NCBI GenBank assembly: GCA_910575815.1
Contig: CAJTFN010000007.1
Location: 124,001 to 188,000, forward strand
DNA: 64,000 nucleotides
Reading direction: 5' to 3'
DNA from: Oscillospiraceae bacterium
GTDB taxonomy: Bacteria > Bacillota > Clostridia > Oscillospirales > Oscillospiraceae
This document shows positions 1 through 8,233 of the stretch, one piece after another. How positions within the stretch are numbered: position 1 is the stretch's first letter; each line of letters begins with the position of its first letter. The notes beneath the pieces were generated by a model. The model did not search any database. It worked only from the letters and a program-made list of their open reading frames with translations, and was not told where the DNA came from. A program made the position numbers and the translations under genes.

Positions 1-1
1 C

Positions 2-139
2 GCCTCCGGAAAAATGGCAGAGGGCCTGCGCTTCACGCCGGACGGCATCCTCCGGGGGCTGATCGCCGCGGAGCGGCCCTTGCTGCCTCAGGAGGAGCCG
101 GTTCAGCTGTCCCTGTTCGACGTAATGGAAACGGCCTAA
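2..139 (+). CDS. C-terminal end of a probable radical-SAM DNA repair/modification protein (partial)
   Basis: Only the last 45 codons are present; the frame is open at the left edge and stops with TAA at 137-139. The tail contains QLSLFD, which matches the short motif many DNA repair proteins and polymerases use to bind the beta sliding clamp. The segment before it (SGKMAEGLRFTP) resembles, from memory, the tail of TIGR03916-type radical SAM proteins, whose genes usually precede a TIGR03915 gene, and such a gene follows here. The clamp motif is seen; the family is inferred. The main alternative is the tail of a Y-family DNA polymerase. Confidence 0.5.
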   Translation, partial: ASGKMAEGLRFTPDGILRGLIAAERPLLPQEEPVQLSLFDVMETA

Positions 140-156
140 GAAAAGGAGCGCTCTTG

Positions 157-333
157 ATGATGCAGATTTACTTTGTCCCTTCCGCCTCCTGCACCGGCTG
201 GGAAGTTTATGGGATTCTCCTTCCAAAAAAGCCCATCCATTCCAGGGGCGGTTTCGCCCTGCCGCCAGAGGGCCATCCGGACAGCACCCCGGCGGAGGCC
301 ACCGGAACTGGGAGCGGTTCTCCATGGAGGTAA
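157..333 (+). CDS. Possible small protein (58 aa) between the two repair genes
   Basis: A short frame starts with ATG ATG at 157, eight bases after a good AAGGAG (143-148), and ends with TAA at 331-333, overlapping the start of the next gene by 10 bases. It begins MMQIYFVPSA and becomes rich in Gly, Pro, Ser and Thr, with no domain I recognise. The strong ribosome binding site and overlap suggest a translated leader peptide or small protein coupling the two repair genes. It could also be a decayed N-terminal part of the downstream gene. No homologue is known to me. Confidence 0.35.
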   Translation: MMQIYFVPSASCTGWEVYGILLPKKPIHSRGGFALPPEGHPDSTPAEATGTGSGSPWR

Positions 334-1109
334 TCTACCATTACGACGGCAGCTTCGAGGGCTTTCTCTCCTGCGTCTTCGCCAGCTACGCCCATAAAGA
401 AAGCCCCGCCGGCTTTTGCTCCGGCGAGGACCTGCTGTACTCATTCTATGATACCCGGACCGTTTCCACCAACCCCGAACACGCCGCCCGGGTCTGGCGA
501 AAGATCGCCGCCCTGTCTCCGGAGGCCGCCGCCCTGCTGCGCCGGGGCCTTCTCACCTGCCTTCCGGAAAAGGAGCTGCACCTCTACCGCCTGCTGGCCA
601 AGCTGCTCCGGGACGGCCCCGGCTTCCTGGGGAACCGCTCCGACGAGACGCTATACCCCGTGCTCCGGGCCGTCCAGCATCTGAACGAGGAGGTCCATCT
701 TTTAAAGGGCTTCGTCCGCTTCTCCGACCTGGGGGGCGTGCTGGGCGGCGAGATCGAGCCCAAAAACCGGGTCCTCCCCGTCCTGGGAGGACACTTCCGC
801 GCCCGGCTCCAGGGCGAGCGGTTCTTCCTCTACGACCGCACCCACAAGGAAGCCCTGTTTCACGTTCCCGGCCAATCCGTCATCCGTCCCCTGGCCGCCT
901 TTCAAATGGCCCCGCCGGACAAAACCGAGGCCCGTTACCGCCTGCTTTGGAAACGTTTTTACGACACCATCGCCATCAAGGAGCGGGAAAACCCCCGCCT
1001 CCGCATGAGCAACATGCCCAAACGCTATTGGAACACCATGACCGAGTTCCAGGATGAACGCTATTTCATCCCCTCCAGCGCCCCCCTGCCGGACCTGGAA
1101 GCGCCCTAG
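324..1109 (+). CDS. TIGR03915-type putative DNA repair protein (DUF4130-like)
   Basis: The 261-aa protein begins MEVIYHYDGSFEGFL, the typical opening of the TIGR03915 family, and ends with the conserved part RMSNMPKRYWNTMTEF. Family members usually follow a radical SAM protein and are thought to act together in DNA modification or repair; the biochemical role is not settled. The middle (residues about 60-200) looks all-helical with a basic C-terminal region. The ATG at 324 has a modest GGAG 11-12 bases upstream. The gene is separated from the convergent sigF gene by about 70 bases holding only a weak small hairpin. Confidence 0.8.
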   Translation: MEVIYHYDGSFEGFLSCVFASYAHKESPAGFCSGEDLLYSFYDTRTVSTNPEHAARVWRKIAALSPEAAALLRRGLLTCLPEKELHLYRLLAKLLRDGPGFLGNRSDETLYPVLRAVQHLNEEVHLLKGFVRFSDLGGVLGGEIEPKNRVLPVLGGHFRARLQGERFFLYDRTHKEALFHVPGQSVIRPLAAFQMAPPDKTEARYRLLWKRFYDTIAIKERENPRLRMSNMPKRYWNTMTEFQDERYFIPSSAPLPDLEAP

Positions 1110-1181
1110 CGTTCTTTTTCCTATGCTCTGGGCGCAAAGCGACGGATACGCCAGCAACCCCCTCTCTTTCGGGAAAGCTGG

Positions 1182-1886
1182 TCAGGGGTCGAAGGACTCC
1201 CGGAGGCGCTTTAGGCCCCGGCGCTCCAGGCGGGATATCTGCACCTGGGACACTCCCACCACCCGGGCCGTCTGCTCCTGGGTCAGGCCCTTGAAATAGC
1301 GGAGGAGAATCGTCATCCGCTCCTTCTCCGGCAGACGGTCGATGGCCTCCCGAAGGGCAATCCGCTCAACCAGCCCCTCCTCTGGTGCCTCCGTGCCCAG
1401 AGACCCCTCCAAGGTCAGCCCCTCCGCCGTCTCCTGCTGGAGGGACTCCGGCGCGTCGGTGGCCAAGTCCGTTCGGGCAATTTCCTCCGGCGTGATTCCC
1501 GTGGCCTCCGACAGCTCCGACAGGGCCGGCTCCCGGCCCAGCTGATGCCGGAGACGCTCCCGGGCTGTGTAGAGAGTCTGTGCCTGTTCCCGGATGCTCC
1601 GGCCCACCTTCACCGCTCCGTCATCCCGGAGAAAGCGGCGAATCTCCCCCGCGATTTTCGGCACCGCGTAGGTGGAAAAACAGGTTCCGTAGTCGAAGTC
1701 AAAGCCCTGAACCGCCTTCAAAAAACCCAGGCAGCCCAGTTGATATAAATCGTCCGGCTCCACGCCCCGTCCATAGTACCGCCGGACCACGCTCCAGATC
1801 AGACCGTTATTCTCAATCACCGCCCGCTCGCAGGCGTCCCGGTCCCCCTGCTGCGCCGCCCGGAGGAGCTCCAGCGCGGCGCTCAT
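1182..1886 (-). CDS. spoIIAC: Sporulation sigma factor SigF (SpoIIAC)
   Basis: This 234-aa sigma-70 family protein directs early forespore transcription. Region 2 is seen in NNGLIWSVVRRYYGRGVEPDDLYQLGCLGFLKAVQGFD (residues about 26-60), given here in part: the signature DLYQLGCLGFLKA. Region 3 spans about 85-130. Region 4 is the helix-turn-helix LTQEQTARVVGVSQVQISR near the C-terminus. Its ATG at 1886 overlaps the spoIIAB stop as ATGA, so translation is probably coupled. It is the third gene of the classical spoIIA operon. The neighbouring anti-sigma factor and anti-anti-sigma factor make the F identity secure. Confidence 0.93.
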   Translation of the reverse strand: MSAALELLRAAQQGDRDACERAVIENNGLIWSVVRRYYGRGVEPDDLYQLGCLGFLKAVQGFDFDYGTCFSTYAVPKIAGEIRRFLRDDGAVKVGRSIREQAQTLYTARERLRHQLGREPALSELSEATGITPEEIARTDLATDAPESLQQETAEGLTLEGSLGTEAPEEGLVERIALREAIDRLPEKERMTILLRYFKGLTQEQTARVVGVSQVQISRLERRGLKRLRESFDP

Positions 1887-2326
1887 TTCTTCAAGCGGGG
1901 GGCCAGCCTTTTCCGCATCACCACCGTAGTCCCCCGGTTCACGGCAGACCGCACCGCCACCTTGTCCATGAAGCTCTCCATAATGGTAAAGCCCATTCCG
2001 CTGCGCTCCTCCCCTCCGGTGGTGAACATGGGCTGCCGGGCCCTGTCCACGTCGGGGATGCCCTGGCCATGGTCCTTCACCGTCAGCTCCAGCACGTTCC
2101 CCTCCAGTATGCGCAGCTTCAGCGTTACGCCGCCGATGGCGTCCGGGTAGCCGTGGACAATGGCGTTGGTCACCGCCTCGCTGACGGCGGTCTTGATGTC
2201 CTCCAGCTCGTTGAGGGTGGGATCCATCTGGGCGGCGAAGCAAGCCGCGGCGGAGCGGGCAAAGCTCTCGTTCCGGCTGTGGCTTGGAAAGCTCAGGGTG
2301 ACCTCGTTGACTGCCTTGGTCCTCAT
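1883..2326 (-). CDS. spoIIAB: Anti-sigma F factor / serine kinase SpoIIAB
   Basis: The 147-aa GHKL-type ATPase/kinase binds SigF and holds it inactive, and phosphorylates SpoIIAA on serine. The ATP-binding boxes are visible: N box EAVTNAIVHGY (residues about 49-59), G1 box DHGQGIPD (about 88-95) and G2 box GMGFTIM (about 112-118). The length matches the family (about 145 aa). It lies between spoIIAA (13-base gap) and spoIIAC (4-base overlap), which fits co-expression in fixed ratios. The ATG at 2326 has AAGGAGG a few bases upstream. Confidence 0.95.
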   Translation of the reverse strand: MRTKAVNEVTLSFPSHSRNESFARSAAACFAAQMDPTLNELEDIKTAVSEAVTNAIVHGYPDAIGGVTLKLRILEGNVLELTVKDHGQGIPDVDRARQPMFTTGGEERSGMGFTIMESFMDKVAVRSAVNRGTTVVMRKRLAPRLKK

Positions 2327-2339
2327 TATGTAAACCTCC

Positions 2340-2645
2340 TTATTTGATCGTCACAAGACGGCTGACCCCGGCGGCGTCCAGCACCCGCCGGGCCTGGGGG
2401 GACACACCCCGCACCAGCAAGCTCCCGTCCAGCAGCTGCATCTTCTGCCGGGCCCGGAGAATCACCGCGATGCCGGAGCTGTCCATGAAGGTCACCCCGG
2501 AAAAGTCCAGCACCAGCTTCCGGGGCAGCGCCGCATCCAGAGCTTCCTCCATCTCCCGAAGGGCGGCCCGGGCCCCGTGGTGGTCCAGCTCTCCGCCGAG
2601 CTCCAACAGCAAATTCCGGTCCGCGCTCTTCACCTGGATCTCCAT
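2340..2645 (-). CDS. spoIIAA: Anti-anti-sigma F factor SpoIIAA
   Basis: This 101-aa STAS-domain protein releases SigF by binding SpoIIAB when unphosphorylated. The regulatory serine lies in FMDSSGIAVIL (residues about 54-64). I chose the ATG at 2645 because AGAGGGGA stands 6 bases upstream; an earlier in-frame ATG at 2666 has no such site. Spo0A/SigH control is expected for this operon: AGGAAAA at about 2688-2694 and AGGTATATT at about 2668-2676 resemble a SigH promoter only weakly, and a Spo0A box was not identified with confidence. Confidence 0.93.
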   Translation of the reverse strand: MEIQVKSADRNLLLELGGELDHHGARAALREMEEALDAALPRKLVLDFSGVTFMDSSGIAVILRARQKMQLLDGSLLVRGVSPQARRVLDAAGVSRLVTIK

Positions 2646-2858
2646 AGATTTCCCCTCTTTTGTCAAAAATATACCTGGTTCGCCAATTTTTCCTAGGCCC
2701 TTCCATAAGGCGGGCTTTTAAAACTGATGATAGCATGTCCCGCTCCGGCTTTCTGTCGAAATCCATCAGAAGCGCCTTAAATTTTCAGTAAACCCTGGAA
2801 CTTGCCTCTCCGGCGGCTGCCGCAAAACGGCGGGCGCTTCCGGTTTGCCGCCAATTTC

Positions 2859-2919
2859 AGGTTGACAAACGTCTACCTTTCTGTTATGCTCTTCCCATGA
2901 GGTAGACAGACGTATACCT
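2859..2919 (+). promoter_or_regulatory. blaI-blaR promoter with two BlaI-type operators
   Basis: A sigma-A promoter is seen as TTGACA (2862-2867), 17 bases, TATGCT (2885-2890), predicting a start near 2897. Two 20-bp dyads flank it: AGGTTGAC-aaac-GTCTACCT (2859-2878) covers the -35 box, and AGGTAGAC-agac-GTATACCT (2900-2919) covers about +4 to +23. Their centres are 41 bp apart. This is the geometry expected for an autoregulating BlaI/MecI-type repressor. Confidence 0.85.
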
Positions 2920-2936
2920 GTTTGAGGAGGTGTTTT

Positions 2937-3314
2937 ATGAGGATCGATCTTTCCAACAGTGAATGGAAGCTGATGCGCCGCCTGTGGGACCACTCCCCCA
3001 GCACCATTACGGAGCTGACGGCGGCCCTCCGGGAGGAGACCGGGTGGAGCAAGCACACCGTCATTACCATGCTCTCCCGGCTGGAGGCCAAGGGGGCCGT
3101 CCGCCACGAGGAGGGCGGCAGGGCCAAGCGCTACTTCCCCGTCCTCCGGCGGGAGGACGCCGCCCGGGACGAGACGGAGAGCTTCCTCTCCAAGGTTTAC
3201 GGCGGCAGCCTGGGACTGATGATGAGCACCATGGTGGAGAGCTGCCGGCTCTCCGAATCGGACATCGCGGAACTCTCCGCCATCTTGGACAGGGCGGGAG
3301 GTGAGGACAAATGA
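2937..3314 (+). CDS. BlaI/MecI/CopY-family transcriptional repressor
   Basis: The 125-aa protein has an N-terminal winged helix-turn-helix (residues about 4-75, including ITELTAALREETGWSKHTVITMLSRLEAKG) and a C-terminal dimerisation tail. In this family the repressor is cleaved or displaced when its BlaR1-type membrane protease partner is activated, and that partner is the next gene. The ATG at 2937 has GAGGAGG at 2924-2930; an in-frame TTG at 2922 sits on that site and is rejected. The stop overlaps blaR by ATGA. No beta-lactamase gene is nearby, so the target may be only this operon or distant genes. Confidence 0.92.
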   Translation: MRIDLSNSEWKLMRRLWDHSPSTITELTAALREETGWSKHTVITMLSRLEAKGAVRHEEGGRAKRYFPVLRREDAARDETESFLSKVYGGSLGLMMSTMVESCRLSESDIAELSAILDRAGGEDK

Positions 3315-6300
3315 AGGAAGTCCTGCTGACCTCCTCGGCGCTGATTCTGGCGCTACTGGTCCTCCGGCGGCTGTTTCGGAAGGTCCTCTCCCGCCGGGTT
3401 CAGTATGCCCTTTGGGGGCTGGTGCTGCTGCGGCTCCTGGTTCCGGCCAGTCTCCCGGCGGCGGACTTCAGCCTGCTGACGGCGGCGGAGCCGGTGACGG
3501 CCCGGGTGGAGGCCCTTTACCTCGCGCCGGACCGGATGACGATTGGCCGGACTGATGGGGGCTACGTCTGGGGAGTCCCCAATACGCCCAAGGTGGCCGT
3601 GGGCCCTGCCACGCCGGACAACTCCCGGACCTTCCTCAGCCGGGACGCCCGGGGAAACGAAGTGGAAATTACGGAGAATTACAAGCGCCAGATTCTCCTG
3701 GCAGGCCTCCTGCCCCCCATCTGGTACGGCGGCATGGCCATCATGGCCGGGTGGCTGGTCCTCTCCAACCTGCTCTTCTGGCGGAAGCTCCGCGAGGCGA
3801 GAACGCCTTACCCCGTGGAGGGCTTCTCCCTCCCCGTCTATCTGGTGGAGCGCGGCCTCCCCTCCCCCTGCCTCTTCGGGCTGTTCCGCCCCGCCATTTA
3901 CCTGACCCCCGCCGCCCTCCAAAGCCCGGACCGCCTCCGGCACGTCCTGGCTCATGAGGAGACCCACGCCCGGCACCTGGACCCCCTCTGGTCCCTGCTC
4001 CGGGCCGTGTGCCTGACGGTCTACTGGTTCGACCCCCTGGTCTGGTGGGCGGCCCTGGCCTCCCGGACGGACTGCGAGCTGGCCTGTGACGAAGGGGCCC
4101 TCCGGCGGCTGGGGGAGGCGGAGCGGGTCCCCTATGGCCGGACCCTTCTCTCCCTCATCCCCGTGCGGAAAACCCCGGCGAATCCCCTTCTCTCCGCCAC
4201 CACCATGACGGCGGGGAAGCGCCAGCTCAAGGACCGGATCACCCGCGTGGCGGAGAACCCGGTCTATCTGGGCCGGGCCCTCTTCGCCGCCGTGGCCCTG
4301 GCGGCGCTGGTGTGTGCCGTCACCTTCACCGGGGCCAAAACCCCGGCCCCCGAACTGGCCCGCTTCCACGACGTGGACGAGGCCGTGTCCACTCTGGCAG
4401 AGGAGCTGGAAAACTACGGCGGACCGGAAGGCGGCATTATGTCCAAGCTGGTCGTCTACACCCCGGAGAACCCGCCGGAGCATTTCGACCTGGAGGACGG
4501 CGAGCTGCTGCGGGTCTACTGGGGGATGTCCTACTCCCTGTCCGCCAGCCTCTCGGACCCCATGGGCTGGCTCTGCTCCCTCTACCGGCTGGAGCCGGAG
4601 ACGAACTACCTGCCCCGAAACGTGGAAATCCTCGGCAGCGACGGTCAATATGAATACGCCGTCAGCCGCCCCGACTGGGCCCCGGAGATAAAGCAGGGCC
4701 GGACCGAGGGCATGTCCCTGATGAATCAGGTAATCGACCGTGTCCGGGAGACGGTCCTTTCCTGCGAGAGCCTGAAACCGGCGGACCGCCCCGGCTGGAA
4801 CGCCGCCGTCACCATCCCCCTGGACGGCCTGGAGCCCTATGAGCCCCAAGAGGCGGAGGCGCTTCCCTTCCCCTATGGCTCCCCGAAGATGCTGGGGGGC
4901 CTGGAGGACCCGGACCACGTCCTGGGAGACTACGGGCTGATGTTCTTTGAGGGCGGGGACTCCGCCATGGGCGGCGAGGTCTTCGCCGGAGTGCAGCATA
5001 TGGCCAGAAGCTCCTTTCCCCAGCCCTTCTGGTCCTTCCGCCCCGGCGCGGGCGGGAAGTACAGCGCCTCCCTGTTCCGCAATCTCCTGGGCCACGACGG
5101 CTTCTGCATCACCTACAACGCCAACGACGGACCCCGGACCGTCACCCACGAATACTACTATTTGAACGAGGAGGGCTGGCCCGTTCTCCTGGCCCGGATG
5201 GAGGACTATCCCCAGCGCATGGACCTGGACGGCGACGGCGTGGACGAGCTGGTTTCCAATGACATGTATGCCGACCACTTTTACTTCCGCCGGGACGGGA
5301 AGTACTACAAGGCGGACCTGCGGCCCCTGCTGTGGACCGTCTGGCCCATGGGCGCCGAATTCCGCTTTGACAGCTGGGACCCCGCCACCCGCTCCATGCC
5401 CTTCCGGGCCAGCGACTGGCTCCGCGCGTCGGAACCTCCGGTTCTGTCCTACCAATACCGGACGCTGTACTTCGACGGGGAGAACCTCCTGGTCTACAAC
5501 GACCAGCGGCATTTCTCCAACCACATGGCGGAGTGGTTCGACGAGCCCAGCCAGATCAAGGACGCCGCCCTGACGGCGGTGGAGGAGCTGTTCCACGCCT
5601 CCCGCGTGGAGGGCGCTTTCTGCGACGACTGGCGGATCACCAATATCGGCGAAAGCCACGGGCTGGAGGTGGACGGGAAGTTCTATGTCTTCAAGCAGGT
5701 TTCCTATGAGTTCCACACGCCGGAGCTCCAGGACGCCCCGGCGCTGGGCGAGGGGGTACAGGACCACTGGGCCGCTCCCTCCTCCGAGAACCTCTATCTG
5801 CTGTTCCTGGTCCCCTCGTGGAACTCTTCGGACGAGATTTCTTACGCGGACTTCGTGTATCTTTACAGCTTCCAACAGGAGGGCAGCCTCGTCCTATCTG
5901 AGGAGCTGGTCCGGGAAAAACTCCGGGAGATGCCGCCCTCGGACATCATCTACTTGGGCACCGCCACGCTCCAGGCGGAGACTTCCATCGCCTCTGCCGC
6001 CAATCTAGCCCAGGCGGTGATGGACCGTCTCATGGAGGGGGATACCATCAACATGACCCTGCTGGCCTCCGAAGGGGGCGGGCGGTACGACATAGCCCCC
6101 CAGGCCCTGGCGGACTGGACCGGGGAATTTACGGACAGGTATCACTGGAGCTATGCCGAGGACCCCGGCAGCATGCCCGCCGGGTCCCTGCTGATGATGA
6201 GTCCCGGCGGGGAATTGAGTCTCCGCTTCTGGCCGGAAAGCGAGTTGGTCCTGCTCAACACCCGCCATCTTGTCCGCCAAGAATCCGTCTGGCTTCGGGC

Positions 6301-6730
6301 GGAGCCCACGCCTGGAACGCCGTCCATTTTCTTTCTGGCGGAGTCCTGGTATGAGATTGCGGCGGGCCAGAACATCTCCATCCAGGGGGCGCTGGATGAG
6401 ATATTATCTGATGGCGCTGCGCTCTTTTCCCTCTTCACCCAAGGGGAGGAAAACGTAAAGACCCGCACGGTGAATGCCGGTCAGCTTGACCAAGCAGCAG
6501 CCTTTACGGAAAACTATGAATGGGCTCTGGCTCCGGGCTATTACTCCCGTTCCCCCGATATGCTGGAACTGTCCTCCCCGGACCGCCGGCAGAGTTTCGC
6601 TTTCAACCCTCACAATACGCTTGTAGGGCTCCAGCAGAACAATCAAACCTTCTGGTTCCGGGTCCAGCCCAAAGTGGAAGGCCCTTCCATCTATGACTTC
6701 GTGTACGAATGGTATGAAGCGGCAGACTGA
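3311..6730 (+). CDS. BlaR1-like M56 membrane metalloprotease with a very long extracytoplasmic region
   Basis: The 1139-aa protein has N-terminal membrane helices, a cytoplasmic zinc protease domain with HEETH at residues 215-219 and the conserved ACDEGAL near 259-265, then a further membrane helix at about 320-338. The remaining 800 residues should lie outside the membrane. BlaR1 normally carries a penicillin-binding sensor there; I see no SxxK-type beta-lactamase fold, but a repeated, aromatic-rich sequence and a calcium-loop-like DLDGDGVDEL at about 637-646. The sensor ligand is therefore unknown. It is translationally coupled to the repressor gene upstream, and the pair probably forms one signalling switch. 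Confidence 0.85.
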   Translation: MKEVLLTSSALILALLVLRRLFRKVLSRRVQYALWGLVLLRLLVPASLPAADFSLLTAAEPVTARVEALYLAPDRMTIGRTDGGYVWGVPNTPKVAVGPATPDNSRTFLSRDARGNEVEITENYKRQILLAGLLPPIWYGGMAIMAGWLVLSNLLFWRKLREARTPYPVEGFSLPVYLVERGLPSPCLFGLFRPAIYLTPAALQSPDRLRHVLAHEETHARHLDPLWSLLRAVCLTVYWFDPLVWWAALASRTDCELACDEGALRRLGEAERVPYGRTLLSLIPVRKTPANPLLSATTMTAGKRQLKDRITRVAENPVYLGRALFAAVALAALVCAVTFTGAKTPAPELARFHDVDEAVSTLAEELENYGGPEGGIMSKLVVYTPENPPEHFDLEDGELLRVYWGMSYSLSASLSDPMGWLCSLYRLEPETNYLPRNVEILGSDGQYEYAVSRPDWAPEIKQGRTEGMSLMNQVIDRVRETVLSCESLKPADRPGWNAAVTIPLDGLEPYEPQEAEALPFPYGSPKMLGGLEDPDHVLGDYGLMFFEGGDSAMGGEVFAGVQHMARSSFPQPFWSFRPGAGGKYSASLFRNLLGHDGFCITYNANDGPRTVTHEYYYLNEEGWPVLLARMEDYPQRMDLDGDGVDELVSNDMYADHFYFRRDGKYYKADLRPLLWTVWPMGAEFRFDSWDPATRSMPFRASDWLRASEPPVLSYQYRTLYFDGENLLVYNDQRHFSNHMAEWFDEPSQIKDAALTAVEELFHASRVEGAFCDDWRITNIGESHGLEVDGKFYVFKQVSYEFHTPELQDAPALGEGVQDHWAAPSSENLYLLFLVPSWNSSDEISYADFVYLYSFQQEGSLVLSEELVREKLREMPPSDIIYLGTATLQAETSIASAANLAQAVMDRLMEGDTINMTLLASEGGGRYDIAPQALADWTGEFTDRYHWSYAEDPGSMPAGSLLMMSPGGELSLRFWPESELVLLNTRHLVRQESVWLRAEPTPGTPSIFFLAESWYEIAAGQNISIQGALDEILSDGAALFSLFTQGEENVKTRTVNAGQLDQAAAFTENYEWALAPGYYSRSPDMLELSSPDRRQSFAFNPHNTLVGLQQNNQTFWFRVQPKVEGPSIYDFVYEWYEAAD

Positions 6731-6743
6731 ACTGTAAAAAAGA

Positions 6744-6769
6744 CGGCGGCAGGAATCTTCCCGCCGCCG
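6744..6769. terminator. Terminator between blaR-like gene and yjbQ
   Basis: A hairpin with arms CGGCGGC-a-GGAA and TTCC-c-GCCGCCG, loop of two bases, lies between the convergent stop codons. A-tract and T-rich flanks allow function in both directions. Confidence 0.75.
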
Positions 6770-6821
6770 CTCTTTACCGTATTGCCACAGGAATCCGCCC
6801 ACGATTCTTCCGTCCCACGGC

Positions 6822-7274
6822 CTACTCCCCCATCACCTGAAACACGATGTCCCGGACCCGGTTTCTCGTGTCGCACTCCACCAGGGTCAGGTTCTGCCAG
6901 GGCCCCACGGTGATCTTCCCGTCCACAAAGGGCACGGTGATGAAGGGGGACAGCAGAGCCGCCTTGATATGGGAAGAGCCGTTGTCATCGTGCCAGGTCT
7001 CATGGTGCCAGTAGGGCACCACATGTCCCTTCTCGTCCAGGTAAGGGGAAAACACATCCAGCGCCGCCTTCAAATCGTGGTTTACCATCCCCGGCTCAAA
7101 CTCCAGGGTGGTCAGCCCCGCCACGCCCCCGGTGGTGAAGCCCGTCACAATGCCATCGGAGATCTCCCGCTCCCGGCACGCCGCCGAAACCGCGTGCTGG
7201 AAATCCTCCGTCACGTCGATCATGCCCATGTGGGCCTTGGTATGATAGGTTTTCTTTGTTGTATAAACCGCCAT
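6822..7274 (-). CDS. YjbQ family protein (UPF0047, secondary thiamine-phosphate synthase-like)
   Basis: The 150-aa protein shows the family core: the histidine/aspartate cluster YWHHETWHDDNGSSHIKAALL (seen at about residues 90-110; shown here as HHETWHDDNGSSH), then VPFVDGKITVGPWQNLTLVECD and a final R-R-V element. Some members have weak thiamine-phosphate synthase activity, but the true role is open. The ATG at 7274 has GGAGG six to seven bases upstream. It is transcribed divergently from the nitrilase-like gene through a shared promoter. Confidence 0.85.
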   Translation of the reverse strand: MAVYTTKKTYHTKAHMGMIDVTEDFQHAVSAACREREISDGIVTGFTTGGVAGLTTLEFEPGMVNHDLKAALDVFSPYLDEKGHVVPYWHHETWHDDNGSSHIKAALLSPFITVPFVDGKITVGPWQNLTLVECDTRNRVRDIVFQVMGE

Positions 7275-7301
7275 GGTCCGCCTCCTCTGTCCATTTTTTG
7301 T

Positions 7302-7331
7302 ATTGTAACACGGTTTCCCCTGTGATACAAT
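7302..7331. promoter_or_regulatory. Symmetric bidirectional promoter (yjbQ / amidase)
   Basis: On the plus strand TTGTAA (7303-7308), 17 bases, TACAAT (7326-7331). On the minus strand TTGTAT (7330-7325), 17 bases, TACAAT (7307-7302). The two promoters occupy the same DNA face to face, so the -10 box of one is the -35 box of the other. Confidence 0.75.
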
Positions 7332-7423
7332 CCATAGGAGGCCCCCGGCGCCCGTTTTCCTGCGGCCCGCCGGGGACACGGAGGCGGAACGCCTCCCCCA
7401 CACAAACACCAGGAGGGATGCCC

Positions 7424-8233
7424 ATGCGCGCCGCGCTGATTCAAATGCCCATTACCGGGAACAAAGAGGAAAACATTGCCATCGCCTGCCGGAAGCTCCG
7501 GGAGGCAAAGGGCGCGGACATCGCCGTTTTGCCGGAGATGTTCTGCTGTCCCTATGACAACACCTGCTTCCGGCTCTACGGCGAGGAGGACGGAGGCCCG
7601 GCCCAGGCCACCCTCTCTGCCCTGGCGGCGGAGCTGGGGATATACATCGTGGGCGGCTCTCTCCCGGAGCTGGAGGGAGAGCGGGTCTACAACACCAGCT
7701 ACGTTTTCGGCCGGAGGGGCGAACTCCTGGCCAAGCACCGGAAAGCCCACCTCTTCGACATCGACGTGGAGGGCGGCCAGCGCTTCCGGGAGTCGGACAC
7801 CCTCTCCCCCGGGGACGCCGTCACCACCTTTGAGACCGAATTCGGAACCATGGGCCTTTGCATTTGCTTCGACTTTCGCTTCGAGGAGCTGGCCCGGTGC
7901 ATGTGCCTCCGGGGAGCGAAGTGCATCTTCGTTCCCGCCGCGTTCAACATGACCACCGGACCCGCCCACTGGGAGCTGCTGTTCCGCCAGCGGGCGGTGG
8001 ACAACCAGTGCTTCACCTTGGGGGTCTCCCCCGCCCGGAACCAGTCCGCCTCCTATGTCGCCTACGGGAACTCCATCGCCGTGGACCCCTGGGGCACCGT
8101 TCTCTGCCGGGCCGGGGCGGAGGAGGTCACTTTATACGCGGACCTGGATTTGGAGCGGATTCCGGCGGTCCGGCGGCAACTGCCCATCCTCTCCGCCCGC
8201 CGGACGGACCTGTACACGGTAGAGGAACGATGA
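7424..8233 (+). CDS. Carbon-nitrogen hydrolase (nitrilase superfamily, omega-amidase-like)
   Basis: The 269-aa protein carries the superfamily's catalytic triad: Glu38 in LPEMF, Lys107 in HRKAHLFD and Cys148 in CICFDFRF. The closest pattern is that of omega-amidases (NIT2-like), which hydrolyse alpha-ketoglutaramate-type amides, but substrate cannot be read from sequence. Length is normal. I chose ATG at 7424 because AGGAGG (7411-7416) stands 7 bases away; the ATG at 7418 is too close. Its stop overlaps the next gene by ATGA, so the two are coupled. Confidence 0.9.
   Translation: MRAALIQMPITGNKEENIAIACRKLREAKGADIAVLPEMFCCPYDNTCFRLYGEEDGGPAQATLSALAAELGIYIVGGSLPELEGERVYNTSYVFGRRGELLAKHRKAHLFDIDVEGGQRFRESDTLSPGDAVTTFETEFGTMGLCICFDFRFEELARCMCLRGAKCIFVPAAFNMTTGPAHWELLFRQRAVDNQCFTLGVSPARNQSASYVAYGNSIAVDPWGTVLCRAGAEEVTLYADLDLERIPAVRRQLPILSARRTDLYTVEER

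Noticed and set aside
3353-5875. An 840-codon open frame antisense to the blaR-like gene, and similar long antisense frames at 19207-21624, 22646-24106, 33476-35047 and 36578-38989
   Set aside because: They mirror real genes with clear domains, have no ribosome binding sites, and give low-complexity Gly/Val/His/Gln-rich proteins, as expected from antisense reading of GC-rich genes.
2937-6730. Beta-lactam resistance operon
   Set aside because: No beta-lactamase or low-affinity penicillin-binding protein gene is present, and the sensor protein lacks a visible penicillin-binding domain.
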